Assembly: GCA_947447975.1 (NCBI GenBank)
Contig: CANFLU010000023.1
Location: 1 to 45,842 of the forward strand
Reading direction: 5' to 3'
Source of the DNA: Comamonadaceae bacterium
GTDB taxonomy: Bacteria > Pseudomonadota > Gammaproteobacteria > Burkholderiales > Burkholderiaceae_C
Length of the DNA: 45,842 nt
Of the stretch, positions 8,615-17,256 are shown piece after piece. The position numbers and the translations under genes were made by a program. Within the stretch, counting starts at the first letter, position 1, and every line of letters starts with the position of its first letter. Below the pieces are notes generated by a model. That model saw nothing but the letters and a program-made list of their open reading frames with translations. It was not told the origin of the DNA and searched no databases.

Positions 8615-9700
8615 ATGAGCGGAAACACCTTTGGACACCTCTTCGCAGTCACCAACTTTGGTGAATCCCATGGCCCTGCCATCGGCTGCGTGATCGATGG
8701 CTGCCCGCCGGGCATGGATTTAAGTGAGGCGGATATCCAGGGCGACCTGGACCGGCGTCGACCCGGCACCAGCCGCCACGTGACCCAGCGGCAAGAGCCC
8801 GATCAGGTGCAAATCTTGAGTGGCGTGTACCAAGGCAAGACCACCGGCTCGCCGATAGCCCTGTTGATCCAGAACACCGACCAGCGCAGCAAAGACTACG
8901 GCAATATCCTGGAAACCTTCCGCCCTGGGCACGCTGATTTCACCTATTTCCGCAAGTACGGCTTGCGTGACCCGCGTGGCGGCGGACGCTCTTCGGCGCG
9001 CATGACAGCGCCCATGGTGGCTGCTGGCGCGATGGCAAAAAAATGGTTGTTAGCGCACTGCGGCACCCAGTTTCGCGGGTGTATGACCCAGTTGGGGGAT
9101 CTGCCGATCGGGTTTGAAAGCTGGGACCATGTGCCGCACAACCCGTTTTTTGCGCCGATAGCCGATGTACAGGCGCTGGAAGACTATATGGATGCGCTGC
9201 GCAAGTCAGGCGACTCCTGCGGCGCGCGCATCCGCGTGACGGCCACCGGTATGCCGGTGGGCCTGGGCCAACCTTTGTACGACAAGCTGGACGCCGACAT
9301 TGCCTACGCCATGATGGGCATCAATGCGGTCAAGGGTGTGGAAATGGGCGCCGGTTTTGCCAGCGTGGCACAACGCGGCAGCACGCATGGCGATTCGCTC
9401 ACCCCGACCGGCTTTGCCAGCAATAACGCTGGTGGCGTGTTGGGCGGCATCAGTACCGGACAAGATATCGAGGTGAGCATTGCCATCAAGCCCACCAGCT
9501 CTATCCTGACGCCGCGCGACACGGTGGATGTGCAGGGCACACCTACCCAGGTGGTGACCAAGGGTCGCCACGATCCCTGTGTGGGCATACGTGCCACGCC
9601 CATCGCCGAGGCCATGTTGGCCTTGGTGGTGATGGAGCATGTGTTGCAGCACCGCGCGCAATGTGGCGAGTTAGCCAGCGCTTTACACCCACTGCCTTGA
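8615..9700 (+). CDS. aroC: Chorismate synthase
   Basis: Converts 5-enolpyruvylshikimate-3-phosphate to chorismate using reduced FMN, the last step of the shikimate pathway. It is 361 residues, the normal length. Signatures are [18 protein letters not shown] near residue 16, [18 protein letters not shown], the [15 protein letters not shown] region, and the C-terminal [17 protein letters not shown]. The conserved second His of the active site is in this last motif region. It is 26 bases upstream of aroQ, another enzyme of the same pathway. Confidence 0.96.
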   Translation: MSGNTFGHLFAVTNFGESHGPAIGCVIDGCPPGMDLSEADIQGDLDRRRPGTSRHVTQRQEPDQVQILSGVYQGKTTGSPIALLIQNTDQRSKDYGNILETFRPGHADFTYFRKYGLRDPRGGGRSSARMTAPMVAAGAMAKKWLLAHCGTQFRGCMTQLGDLPIGFESWDHVPHNPFFAPIADVQALEDYMDALRKSGDSCGARIRVTATGMPVGLGQPLYDKLDADIAYAMMGINAVKGVEMGAGFASVAQRGSTHGDSLTPTGFASNNAGGVLGGISTGQDIEVSIAIKPTSSILTPRDTVDVQGTPTQVVTKGRHDPCVGIRATPIAEAMLALVVMEHVLQHRAQCGELASALHPLP

Positions 9701-9726
9701 GTTTCCCGACCCCCCCCGGAGCGCCC

Positions 9727-10173
9727 ATGAAAACCGTGATGATTTTGAACGGCCCCAACCTGAACCTGCTGGGCACCCGTGAGCCGCAGGTCTATGGCAG
9801 CCAGACCCTGGCCGATGTGCAAGCCCTGTGCGAGCGCGCCTGCGCGGCCAATGGCTTTGCCCTGGATTTTCGCCAGAGCAACCACGAAGGCGAGCTGGTC
9901 GATGCGCTGCACGCCGCCGGGCGCATGCACGGGGCAGGCACATTGGCCGGTGTGGTGCTTAACGCCGGTGCCTATACGCACACCAGCGTGGCCCTGCATG
10001 ACGCCATCAAAGGCACGGGCGTGACTTTGATCGAGTTGCACATCAGCAATGTGCATGCCCGCGAGGAGTTCCGCCACCATTCGTATATCTCTCCGGTAGC
10101 CAAGGCGGTGATGTGCGGTTTTGGTGTCAATGGCTATGCGCTCGCGGTCGCAGGACTGGCGGGAATGCAATAA
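9727..10173 (+). CDS. aroQ: 3-dehydroquinate dehydratase, type II
   Basis: Removes water from 3-dehydroquinate to give 3-dehydroshikimate. A small 148-residue protein of the dodecameric type II family. The family blocks are in order: LNGPNLNLLGTREPQVYG (the flexible loop with the catalytic Arg and Tyr), QSNHEGELVDALH, NAGAYTHTSVAL, and HISNVHAREEFRHHS with the catalytic His and the Arg of the anion site. ATG 9727 follows CCGGAG at 6 bases. It probably forms an operon with aroC. Confidence 0.95.
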   Translation: MKTVMILNGPNLNLLGTREPQVYGSQTLADVQALCERACAANGFALDFRQSNHEGELVDALHAAGRMHGAGTLAGVVLNAGAYTHTSVALHDAIKGTGVTLIELHISNVHAREEFRHHSYISPVAKAVMCGFGVNGYALAVAGLAGMQ

Positions 10174-10262
10174 TATTAATTGAAGTGAAGCTTACAATTA
10201 ACCCGCTATCTCATTGAAATATATAAATATTTTTCAAATCATCTTTTCTAAAGCGATCCCCC
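10174..10262 (+). promoter_or_regulatory. AT-rich intergenic region before the FrnE-like gene
   Basis: This 89-base gap is markedly AT-rich compared with the flanking genes. It contains TTGAAATAT and ATATTTTTCAA near 10214-10238, an imperfect inverted repeat. It likely holds the promoter of the FrnE-like gene and/or the end of the aroC-aroQ transcript, but no well-spaced -35/-10 pair stands out. Confidence 0.3.
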
Positions 10263-10922
10263 ATGTCTATAAAAATGAAAATCGACTTTGTCTCCGACGT
10301 AGCCTGCCCTTGGTGCGCGGTCGGGCTGGGCGCGTTGGAGCAAGCGATAGAAAGGTTGGGCGATGAGGTCAAGGTCGAATTGCAGTTCCAGCCCTTTGAA
10401 CTGAACCCCGATATGCCGCCCGGTGGACAGGATTTGGACGAGCATCTGACCGAGAAATACGGCTCTACCCCCGAGCAGCGGGTGGAAATCCGCGACACCA
10501 TCCGGCGCCGGGGCGAAGAGGTCGGCTTCGCCTTCAGCGCGGAAGGCCGTGGACGGATTTACAACACCTTGGACTCCCACCGTTTGCTGCATTGGGCGAA
10601 ATACACGGGCCGTCCCGGCGCGCAATATGCGCTCAAAAAAGCGTTGCTGGAGGCATATCAGGGGCGGGCGGAGAACATTGAATCTCCCGAAGTGTTGCTA
10701 GCCGCCGTCGCCAAAGTGGGTTTGCCGGTAGGCCAAGCCCGCGCCTTGCTACAAAGCAAGGAATATGAAACCGAAGTGCGCGCGTTGGAAGAGTTTTATC
10801 GCCGAGCCGGCATCCACGCGGTGCCTGCGGTCATCATCAACGACCGCCACTTGATCTCAGGCGGTCAGCCTGCGGATGTGTTTGAACGCGCCTTACGCGA
10901 AATCGCCGCCGCGACGCTTTAA
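10263..10922 (+). CDS. DsbA-family (FrnE/HCCA-isomerase-like) thioredoxin-fold oxidoreductase
   Basis: A 219-residue cytosolic protein of the 2-hydroxychromene-2-carboxylate isomerase/DsbA superfamily. The active site is VACPWCAVG (Cys-Pro-Trp-Cys, residues about 15-18), followed by an inserted helical domain and the cis-Pro loop in GIHAVPAVIINDRHLISGGQP. No signal peptide is present. This is the FrnE pattern, named for frenolicin biosynthesis but widespread and linked to redox stress. Substrate is not known. It ends 29 bases from the convergent radical SAM gene. Confidence 0.82.
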   Translation: MSIKMKIDFVSDVACPWCAVGLGALEQAIERLGDEVKVELQFQPFELNPDMPPGGQDLDEHLTEKYGSTPEQRVEIRDTIRRRGEEVGFAFSAEGRGRIYNTLDSHRLLHWAKYTGRPGAQYALKKALLEAYQGRAENIESPEVLLAAVAKVGLPVGQARALLQSKEYETEVRALEEFYRRAGIHAVPAVIINDRHLISGGQPADVFERALREIAAATL

Positions 10923-10951
10923 ACAAGCCGCGCAACCGCCCTGGCGGCAAG

Positions 10952-12880
10952 CTAGGCGGACGCCGCTAGGGCACGGGCGATGGTGTTGCGTTTAACTCGG
11001 GTTTTAGGGCAGGGCGTACCTAGCGCAAACCAGCTACGCACGTCCTCCTCCAATGCCAAACCATGCATAAAGTTGTAAATCGCTTTTTTCAAGCCCAGCC
11101 CCAGGCGATCGTGGTCCACACCGCTGGGGTCGCTAAAGCCGATATCGTTGCGGGCAAAGCCAGCAAACGGTGTTTCTTGCAGCGCCACACCATAGGCCGT
11201 GGGGTCCAAGCCCACCGGTGAATGCACCGTGCAAGTAAAGCGATGGAAAAAACCGCTTTGGATGCAGCCAGTTTCAAAGAGTTGGCGCACGTACTCCAGC
11301 GCGTCCACCGTCTCTTGCACGGTCTGGGTGGGAAAGCCGTACATCAGGTAGGCGTGGACCAAAATGCCGGCCTCTGAAAAGCCTTTGGTCACGCGCGCCA
11401 CTTGCTCTACGGTTACGCCTTTTTTCATGAGTGCCAGCAGTCGGTCTGAAGCCACCTCCAGCCCACCGGACATGGCGATACAGCCACTTTGGGCTAACAA
11501 CTCGGCCAGTTGCGGTGTAAAGTTTTTTTCAAAGCGGATATTGCCCCACCAGGAAATGTGCAGCTTGCGGCGCAGCAGTTCTTGTGCCACGGCCTTGAGC
11601 ATTTTGGGCGGCGCTGCCTCGTCGACAAAATGAAAGCCGGTCTGCCCGGTCTCGGCCACGATGGCTTCGATGCGGTCCACCAAGGTCTGCGCGGTGGCGG
11701 TTTCGTAGCGGCCTATATAGTCCAGACTGACATCGCAAAAACTGCATTTTTTCCAGTAACAACCCTGGGCAATCGTCAGCTTATTCCAGCGCCCGTCGCT
11801 CCACAAGCGGTGCATCGGGTTGAGCATGTCCAGTAGCGACAAATAGCGATCTAAGGGCAGGCCGTCCCAAGTGGGTGTGCCCACCTCCTCAAACGCAATA
11901 TCCGGCTCTTGCCATTGCATGTAGCGCACGGCATGGCTGCCCGCATCACGCACAAAGGTGCGCACCAGGCGCTCTGACGCACGTTTGCCTTGCACATGTT
12001 CGAGCAGCGCCAGCAAGGGGCGCTCGCCCGCGTCCAGGCAAACAAAGTCCACATAGTCAAACACGCGCGGCTCGCTGAGCTGGCGCAATTCGGTGTTGAC
12101 ATAGCCTCCGCCCAAGGCAATGCGCACGTGCGGGCTGTGCGCCTTGATGCTTTGCGCGATCCGCAGCGCACCGTACATAGCCCCCGGAAAGGGAACCGAA
12201 AGCACGACCACATCGGGCTGGTGCTTTTGCAATGCGGCTAGCGTCAATTGATGCAAGACCGTATCCATCAAATGCGGCGCTTGCGCCAGGGCCTGGGCCA
12301 GCGGCTCGAAGCTGGCCTGACTGGCCGCCAGTGACTCGCCGTAGCGCACAAATTCAAAGCGCGGGTCGATGGCGTCGCGCAGCACGTCGGCCAGGTCATT
12401 GAGGTAGAGCGTCGCGAGGTGCCGCGCCCTGTCGTTTTGCCCCAGCGCGCCAAAAGCCCAGGCGAGCGGGTCGGGCGCGTCGCCATCGCCATACACATCG
12501 AGCGCGGCAAAACGCGGGCCTTCTGGCAAAAATCCGCGCCCCGCGATGCGGTGGCTCAGCGTCGAATCACGCCCCTGTAAAAACGCAATGACCGGGGCAA
12601 TGGTGCTCTCGTAGTCCGCAAAATTGTGTAAAAAATGCTGTACGCTGGGGCTGCATTTGTGAGGGGAAAGTGTTTTTGCAACCTGGTGGACCTGCGCCAG
12701 GCCCTGCGGCGTCAACAAGGCCAGCACCAAGTCCAAGGCCAAGTCCACTTGCACCGCGTCTACGCCACGCGAGCGCAAAAAACCGGTGAGGTATGCGGTG
12801 GACGGGTAGGGCGTGTTGAGCTGCGTCATCGGCGGGATGATGCTCAGCACTCGCAGACCGACAGGCGCGGACGCTGCCAT
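10952..12880 (-). CDS. Large radical SAM protein, B12-binding-like N-terminus, CX4CX2C cluster motif
   Basis: About 642 residues. The N-terminal half has a B12-binding-like alpha/beta part (PDVVVLSVPFPGAMYGALR, then RIALGGGYVNTEL) and no His-containing DXHXXG motif. The radical SAM motif is GCYWKKCSFCDVSLDYIG: Cys374, Cys379 and Cys382 are spaced CX4CX2C, not the usual CX3CX2C. Further SAM-domain pieces are WWGNIRFEKNF, MSGGLEVASDRLL and VHAYLMYGFPTQT. ATG 12880 is chosen for an AAAGG upstream and because conserved-looking sequence starts here; the frame is open to GTG 12943. Relatives include BchE-type and methyltransferase-type enzymes; the reaction is unknown. It lies 54 bases downstream of the ETF-QO stop, counted from the longer start. 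Confidence 0.8.
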   Translation of the reverse strand: MAASAPVGLRVLSIIPPMTQLNTPYPSTAYLTGFLRSRGVDAVQVDLALDLVLALLTPQGLAQVHQVAKTLSPHKCSPSVQHFLHNFADYESTIAPVIAFLQGRDSTLSHRIAGRGFLPEGPRFAALDVYGDGDAPDPLAWAFGALGQNDRARHLATLYLNDLADVLRDAIDPRFEFVRYGESLAASQASFEPLAQALAQAPHLMDTVLHQLTLAALQKHQPDVVVLSVPFPGAMYGALRIAQSIKAHSPHVRIALGGGYVNTELRQLSEPRVFDYVDFVCLDAGERPLLALLEHVQGKRASERLVRTFVRDAGSHAVRYMQWQEPDIAFEEVGTPTWDGLPLDRYLSLLDMLNPMHRLWSDGRWNKLTIAQGCYWKKCSFCDVSLDYIGRYETATAQTLVDRIEAIVAETGQTGFHFVDEAAPPKMLKAVAQELLRRKLHISWWGNIRFEKNFTPQLAELLAQSGCIAMSGGLEVASDRLLALMKKGVTVEQVARVTKGFSEAGILVHAYLMYGFPTQTVQETVDALEYVRQLFETGCIQSGFFHRFTCTVHSPVGLDPTAYGVALQETPFAGFARNDIGFSDPSGVDHDRLGLGLKKAIYNFMHGLALEEDVRSWFALGTPCPKTRVKRNTIARALAASA

Positions 12881-12996
12881 GTTTGTATCGGCCTTTGCCA
12901 CGTCGGGCGCGCGCTGCTGTATCAAGGCCGCTGCGCCCATCACAGCTTAGTGTCTGCGAGGGGCACCGCTGCTATTGGCACGCTGGGCATCAAGGC

Positions 12997-14694
12997 TTAC
13001 ATGCCCGCGTAGTTAGGCCCACCGCCGCCTTCTGGCGTAACCCAGACGATGTTTTGCGTCGGGTCTTTGATGTCGCAGGTCTTGCAGTGCACGCAGTTTT
13101 GGGCGTTGATTTGCAAACGATCGGTGTTGTCGTCGTTTTTGACAAACTCGTACACACCGGCGGGGCAGTAGCGGGCCTCGGGGCCAGCGTACTTTTGCAA
13201 ATTGATATTCACCGGCACCGAGGCGTCTTTCAAGGTCAGGTGCGCTGGTTGGTTTTCTTCGTGGTTGGTGTTGCTGATGAACACGCTACTGAGGCGGTCA
13301 AAGGTAATTTTCCCGTCCGGCTTGGGGTAAATAATGGGTTGGCATTGCGAAGCCGGCAACAGATGCGCATGGTCCGGCTTATCGCGGTGCAGCGTCCAAG
13401 GGATATGGCCGCGCAATACAAATTGCTCCACGCCATTCATTACCGTGGCGACCGTCAGGCCTTTTTTGAACCAGTTTTTGAAGTTGCGGTCTTTGTGCAA
13501 TTCGGCGTGCAGCCAGCTGCGTTCAAAAGCCTCGGGGTAGGCGCTCAGCTCATCATGCTGGCGACCTGCCACCACGGCATCAAACGCGGCCTCACCGGCC
13601 AGCATGCCGGTCTTGATGGCGGCGTGGCTGCCTTTGATACGGCTCACGTTCAGGAAACCGGCATTGCAGCCGATCAGGGCGCCGCCGGGGAACACGGTTT
13701 TGGGCAGGGACGATAGACCGCTGGCGTTGATCGCCCGCGCGCCATAGGAAATACGTTTGCCATGGGCTATGCCTTTGGACGCGTCGCCTTCTAGGTACCA
13801 ACGCACATTCGGGTGCGATTTCCAACGCTGAAATTCTTCAAACGGGCTCAGGTAAGGGTTGGTATAGCCCAGGCCGGTGATAAAGCCCATGGCGACTTTG
13901 TTGCCCTCTAGGTGGTACAAAAATGCGCCGCCGTAAGTCATCTCGTCCATAGGCCAGCCGGCAGTGTGCATCACAAACCCAGGCTGGTGGCGCTGGGGAT
14001 CAATTTCCCAGACTTCTTTGATGCCGATACCAAAGCTTTGCGGGTCCTTGCCTGCGTCGAGTTTGTATTTGGCGATGAGCTGCTTGCCCAGGTGGCCGCG
14101 TGCGCCTTCGGCAAACACCGTGTATTTGCCCAGCAACTCCATGCCCAACTGAAAGTTGTCGCCGGGCTCGCCGTCTTTGCCAATGCCCATATTGCCGGTA
14201 GCCACGCCTTTGACCGCGCCTCGTTCGGTGTACAGCACTTCGGCCGCGGTAAAGCCGGGGAAGATCTCCACGCCCAGACTTTCTGCCTGCTCGGCCAACC
14301 AGCGCGTCACATTGCCCAGGCTGACGATGTAATTGCCATGGTTGTCCGCAAAAGGCGGCAGCAAGAAATTGGGCATGCGAAACGCGCTTTTTTCACCGAA
14401 GAACATGATGGCGTCGTCGGTGACGGGCTGGTTCAGCGGCGCACCGCGCGCTTTCCAATCCGGGAACAACTCGGTCAGCGCCTTGGGGTCCATGATGGCG
14501 CCCGACAAAATATGCGCGCCTGGCTCCGAGCCTTTTTCCAGCACCACAACCGAGACCTCTTTGCCCTGCGCGGCCGCCATTTGCTTGATACGGATGGCGG
14601 TGGACAAGCCGCCCGGGCCGCCGCCGACGACGACCACGTCGTACTCCATAGATTCGCGGGGGCCAAATTGGGCCAGGATGTCTTGAGGGCTCAT
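12997..14694 (-). CDS. Electron transfer flavoprotein-ubiquinone oxidoreductase
   Basis: Inner-membrane enzyme that takes electrons from ETF, reduced by acyl-CoA dehydrogenases, and gives them to ubiquinone. It is 565 residues, the usual length. The N-terminal FAD motif is VVVGGGPGGLSTAIRI (near residue 20). The C-terminal 4Fe-4S site has one Cys in CPAGVYEF and three in NCVHCKTCDIKDP. It offers an electron outlet for the acyl-CoA dehydrogenase encoded at 26391 and for the SDR-linked beta-oxidation suggested by the gene upstream. Confidence 0.95.
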   Translation of the reverse strand: MSPQDILAQFGPRESMEYDVVVVGGGPGGLSTAIRIKQMAAAQGKEVSVVVLEKGSEPGAHILSGAIMDPKALTELFPDWKARGAPLNQPVTDDAIMFFGEKSAFRMPNFLLPPFADNHGNYIVSLGNVTRWLAEQAESLGVEIFPGFTAAEVLYTERGAVKGVATGNMGIGKDGEPGDNFQLGMELLGKYTVFAEGARGHLGKQLIAKYKLDAGKDPQSFGIGIKEVWEIDPQRHQPGFVMHTAGWPMDEMTYGGAFLYHLEGNKVAMGFITGLGYTNPYLSPFEEFQRWKSHPNVRWYLEGDASKGIAHGKRISYGARAINASGLSSLPKTVFPGGALIGCNAGFLNVSRIKGSHAAIKTGMLAGEAAFDAVVAGRQHDELSAYPEAFERSWLHAELHKDRNFKNWFKKGLTVATVMNGVEQFVLRGHIPWTLHRDKPDHAHLLPASQCQPIIYPKPDGKITFDRLSSVFISNTNHEENQPAHLTLKDASVPVNINLQKYAGPEARYCPAGVYEFVKNDDNTDRLQINAQNCVHCKTCDIKDPTQNIVWVTPEGGGGPNYAGM

Positions 14695-14839
14695 GAAAAT
14701 CTCGCTGGAATAGAAAGAGAGGGCGCGGCGCCTATGACTAGCCGCACTCTGCGGCCATGGCTAGGCGGTCACTCAGCAGATTTTATGCCCTGTGCCCAGG
14801 CCCGGCACTGTCGCCATGCGTGGTTTGGGGACAAAGACC

Positions 14840-14860
14840 AAGGGCGCACGATGCGCCCTT
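14840..14860 (-). terminator. Strong 9-bp hairpin between the SDR gene and ETF-QO
   Basis: AAGGGCGCA and TGCGCCCTT form a perfect 9-bp stem with a 3-base loop. It lies 30 bases after the SDR stop codon on the minus strand. The following bases on that strand (GGTCTTTGTCC) are only mildly T-rich, so it may terminate or attenuate SDR transcripts. The remaining bases of this 195-base gap show nothing else clear. Confidence 0.5.
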
Positions 14861-14889
14861 GCTTGCTTACTTTGCGCAATGCGCCGCTT

Positions 14890-15648
<759 letters not shown>

Positions 15649-15849
15649 GAATAACTCCGTGATGGTGTGAAAAAAGGGGTGGCCGGGCTGCGGGCTTGGA
15701 GGCCGTCCGAGTCATTGGGCATGCCTGCAGCGGCTTGGGCAAACACGGAATTATCCGGTAAGCGAGTGGACGTTAGCCTGACAGGGCCCGAGCCTGGGCG
15801 ACTCCCGGCCTCTGCGATGGTGAGTTTCCATCACGCCCGGAGCTGCTGC

Positions 15850-15855
15850 TATACT
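15850..15855 (+). promoter_or_regulatory. -10 element of tRNA-Val
   Basis: TATACT lies 15 bases before the mature tRNA 5' end and is followed by a GC-rich discriminator. This is typical of stable-RNA promoters. A convincing -35 is not seen; TTCCAT at 18 bases spacing is the best candidate. Confidence 0.5.
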
Positions 15856-15870
15856 CTGCGGCTGAATTTC

Positions 15871-15947
15871 AGGCGCATAGCTCAGCTGGTTAGAGCACCA
15901 CCTTGACATGGTGGGGGTCGTTGGTTCGAGTCCAATTGCGCCTACCA
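15871..15947 (+). tRNA. tRNA-Val (anticodon GAC)
   Basis: A 77-base cloverleaf with encoded CCA. The acceptor arms are AGGCGCA and TGCGCCT, the D stem is GCTC/GAGC, and the anticodon stem is CCACC/GGTGG with loop TTGACAT, giving anticodon GAC that reads GUC/GUU. The T arm is GTTGG-TTCGAGT-CCAAT. The last 23 bases plus one more are duplicated at 17217-17240, so the 3' end of this tRNA gene was the attachment site of an integrated element. Confidence 0.96.
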
Positions 15948-15948
15948 A
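15925..15948 (+). repeat. attL-like direct repeat (3' end of tRNA-Val)
   Basis: 24 bases from TTCGAGTCCA to CCTACCAA, identical to 17217-17240. It covers the T loop, T stem, acceptor arm and CCA of tRNA-Val. Integration by a tyrosine recombinase at a tRNA 3' end restores the tRNA on one side and leaves a partial copy on the other, exactly as seen here. Confidence 0.85.
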
Positions 15949-15963
15949 CAATACCCTTAAAGA

Positions 15964-16170
15964 TCAACGACTTACGATTTTTAGCCCCGATTTTGGGTGC
16001 GTTTTGGGTAGAAAAAGTTTTTCCGGGTCGTCGCCCGCACCCCTCATAGCTGCTTCCATCGCGGCCCTTTGAACCCCCTTGTCGGCACCCAGAATCCAGC
16101 GGGAATAGACCTTATGGAGCATTTTGGTGTTGACATGCCACATCTGGGTCGAGATGTGCCCAGAGCCACG
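15964..16170 (-). pseudogene. C-terminal remnant of a tyrosine recombinase/integrase
   Basis: A 68-codon open stretch ending at TGA 15964-15966. Its translation includes STQMWHVNTKMLHKVYSRWI, which fits the C-terminal integrase block (L/M)GH-x-n-Y: His12 and the catalytic Tyr22 of the fragment are present. The Gly before the His is Trp, a one-base change from GGG to TGG. An in-frame stop (TGA, 16173-16171) closes it upstream, so the rest of the recombinase is gone. Its orientation, with the C-terminus facing the tRNA, is common for integrases beside attL. The fragment is too short for a full family placement. Confidence 0.65.
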
Positions 16171-16191
16171 TCATTTCACTGAATCACCGAT

Positions 16192-16229
16192 TTGACATAA
16201 TGGCTGAAACAGCTATTATGGCTGTAACA
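16192..16229 (+). promoter_or_regulatory. Promoter and tandem operator of the toxin-antitoxin operon
   Basis: TTGACA (16192-16197), 16 bases, TATTAT (16214-16219) is a near-consensus sigma-70 promoter. Two 12-base direct repeats, ATGGCTGAAACA (16200-16211) and ATGGCTGTAACA (16218-16229), differ at one base, are 18 bases apart and cover the spacer and -10 element. They are good candidates for the antitoxin operator. Confidence 0.65.
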
Positions 16230-16251
16230 CTGAATAACTGAGGTAATGAAC

Positions 16252-16557
16252 ATGCTCACTATGACATCTCTTGCTGCCCAAAACCAATTTGGCACGCTCA
16301 TTGACGCATCCCAACGCCAGCCGGTCGCGGTCACCCGCAGAGGCCGCCCCGTGGCCGTCGTCCAATCGTACGAGGACTACAAGGCATCCACCCAGACCAT
16401 TCCCTTGCATGTCGCCGCGCTGATTAGTGAAAACTACCCGCTTCACGGGAAAGATGCTGGGGAGGCGATGCGCATGCACCTCGGGAAAATGAGCAATAAA
16501 GCCGCTGAAGATGGCTTGACCGAAGACGATGTCATGCGCATGCTCAATGAAGACTGA
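16252..16557 (+). CDS. Phd/YefM-type antitoxin
   Basis: A protein of 101 residues. The N-terminal part is Phd/YefM-like, with LAAQNQFGTLIDASQRQPV followed by VTRRGRPVAVVQSYEDY: an alpha-beta DNA-binding fold that ends with the conserved VAVV strand. The C-terminal tail is acidic and likely wraps the toxin. ATG 16252 is preferred over ATG 16246 because the GAGG ribosome site has 8 bases spacing to it and only 2 to the other. It overlaps the toxin gene by 11 bases, giving translational coupling. Likely autorepressed through the repeats at 16200-16229. Confidence 0.85.
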   Translation: MLTMTSLAAQNQFGTLIDASQRQPVAVTRRGRPVAVVQSYEDYKASTQTIPLHVAALISENYPLHGKDAGEAMRMHLGKMSNKAAEDGLTEDDVMRMLNED

Positions 16558-16969
16558 ACCTGCGTTCATCGTTATAGACACCAACGTCTTAATTAGCGCG
16601 GGCTTGCTCCCACAATCAATGACTGCTCAAGTCCTCGCGTTAGCCATAGAGCATTTCGTGATTGCCCAGAATCAGGATACCTGGCATGAACTGGAAACCC
16701 GCATTGCCAGGCCCAAGTTTGATCGCTACTTCGGCGAATCAGGCCGTTTACGACATCTGGTTCAAATCGCGCAATCAATCCAGCGCTTTGAAATATCGTC
16801 TTCTGTGGCGGTCAGTCGAGACAAAACCGACGACAAGTTCATTGAGCTCGCCATCGATTCAGGTGCAACTATCCTCATTTCAGGCGACCCTGATTTGAAG
16901 GATGTGAAAACCTATAGGGGAGTCGCAATACTCTCGCCCGCTGAATTTTTTGAGCGCTTCAATCCTTGA
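16547..16969 (+). CDS. PIN-domain toxin (putative ribonuclease)
   Basis: A 140-residue PIN-domain protein of the putative toxin-antitoxin toxin family. The conserved acidic residues are Asp11 in FIVIDTNVLIS, the Glu in TWHELETRI, the Asp pair in KTDDKFIELAID and the Asp in LISGDPDL; together they form the metal site of PIN nucleases. ATG 16547 lies inside the antitoxin gene and begins the conserved sequence, although the frame is open further back. With its antitoxin it probably works as a growth-control or element-maintenance module. RNA target unknown. Confidence 0.85.
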   Translation: MKTEPAFIVIDTNVLISAGLLPQSMTAQVLALAIEHFVIAQNQDTWHELETRIARPKFDRYFGESGRLRHLVQIAQSIQRFEISSSVAVSRDKTDDKFIELAIDSGATILISGDPDLKDVKTYRGVAILSPAEFFERFNP

Positions 16970-17116
16970 TCAGTAATCCAACATGTCATCCGCTAGGGGC
17001 AATCCCAGACCTAGCTCGGTCCACACGGTGTCAAGCAGTAAACAGCCAAGCCGCCGGCCATGCAGAGAGTGCATCAACACTGCCTCAATTGCGTCTACCA
17101 AAAGGAATAGCTGGGG
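16970..17116 (-). pseudogene. Unassigned 48-codon ORF or gene remnant in the integrated element
   Basis: Open from after a TAA down to TGA at 16970-16972, converging on the toxin gene with no gap. Its residues (for example VDAIEAVLMHSLHGRRLGCL) look more protein-like than chance, with a leucine-rich helix and an acidic end, but I do not recognise a family. No ribosome site is evident. It may be the 3' end of a lost gene. Confidence 0.3.
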
Positions 17117-17132
17117 TTAAAGCTAGTGCTAA

Positions 17133-17209
17133 TTGAGGGGAATGGAGGGTGTTTCAAGGGGAATACCCTTAATGAAGAGTGCCCCTGTAGCCCCCTGAAT
17201 TCCCCTCAA
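17133..17209. repeat. Inverted repeats beside attR
   Basis: TTGAGGGGAAT (17133-17143) and its exact complement ATTCCCCTCAA (17199-17209) are 55 bases apart, and a related copy AAGGGGAAT lies at 17155-17163. They end 7 bases from the right tRNA-derived repeat. Such repeats beside an attachment core could be arm-type recombinase or excisionase sites. Confidence 0.45.
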
Positions 17210-17216
17210 AAGTAGC

Positions 17217-17240
17217 TTCGAGTCCAATTGCGCCTACCAA
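17217..17240 (+). repeat. attR-like direct repeat (orphan tRNA-Val 3' end)
   Basis: Exact 24-base copy of 15925-15948, with no tRNA 5' part in front of it. It is followed directly by the sequence that ends in the tRNA terminator, so this is the chromosome-side copy left by integration. Confidence 0.85.
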
Positions 17241-17256
17241 GATACCTAGCGAAATC

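Larger units (their letters stand above)
15949..17240. mobile_element. Remnant of an element integrated in tRNA-Val (about 1.3 kb)
   Basis: Bounded by the two 24-base tRNA-derived repeats. It contains a broken tyrosine recombinase end next to the tRNA (15964-16170), a Phd/PIN toxin-antitoxin pair (16252-16969), a short unassigned ORF on the minus strand (16970-17116) and repeat-rich DNA near the right end (17133-17209). The native terminator of the tRNA lies just beyond the right repeat at 17257-17289, which shows the original order tRNA-terminator. Without an intact integrase it should be immobile unless helped. Confidence 0.8.

Noticed and set aside
8985-9030. AroC has Met where many chorismate synthases have Glu (RSSARMTAP)
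   Set aside because: From memory, Burkholderiales AroC often has Leu or a similar residue here, so it is probably a lineage feature and not a defect.
10936-10952. CCGCC-GGCGG hairpin after the FrnE-like gene
   Set aside because: The stem is short and no T-run follows, so I do not call a terminator.
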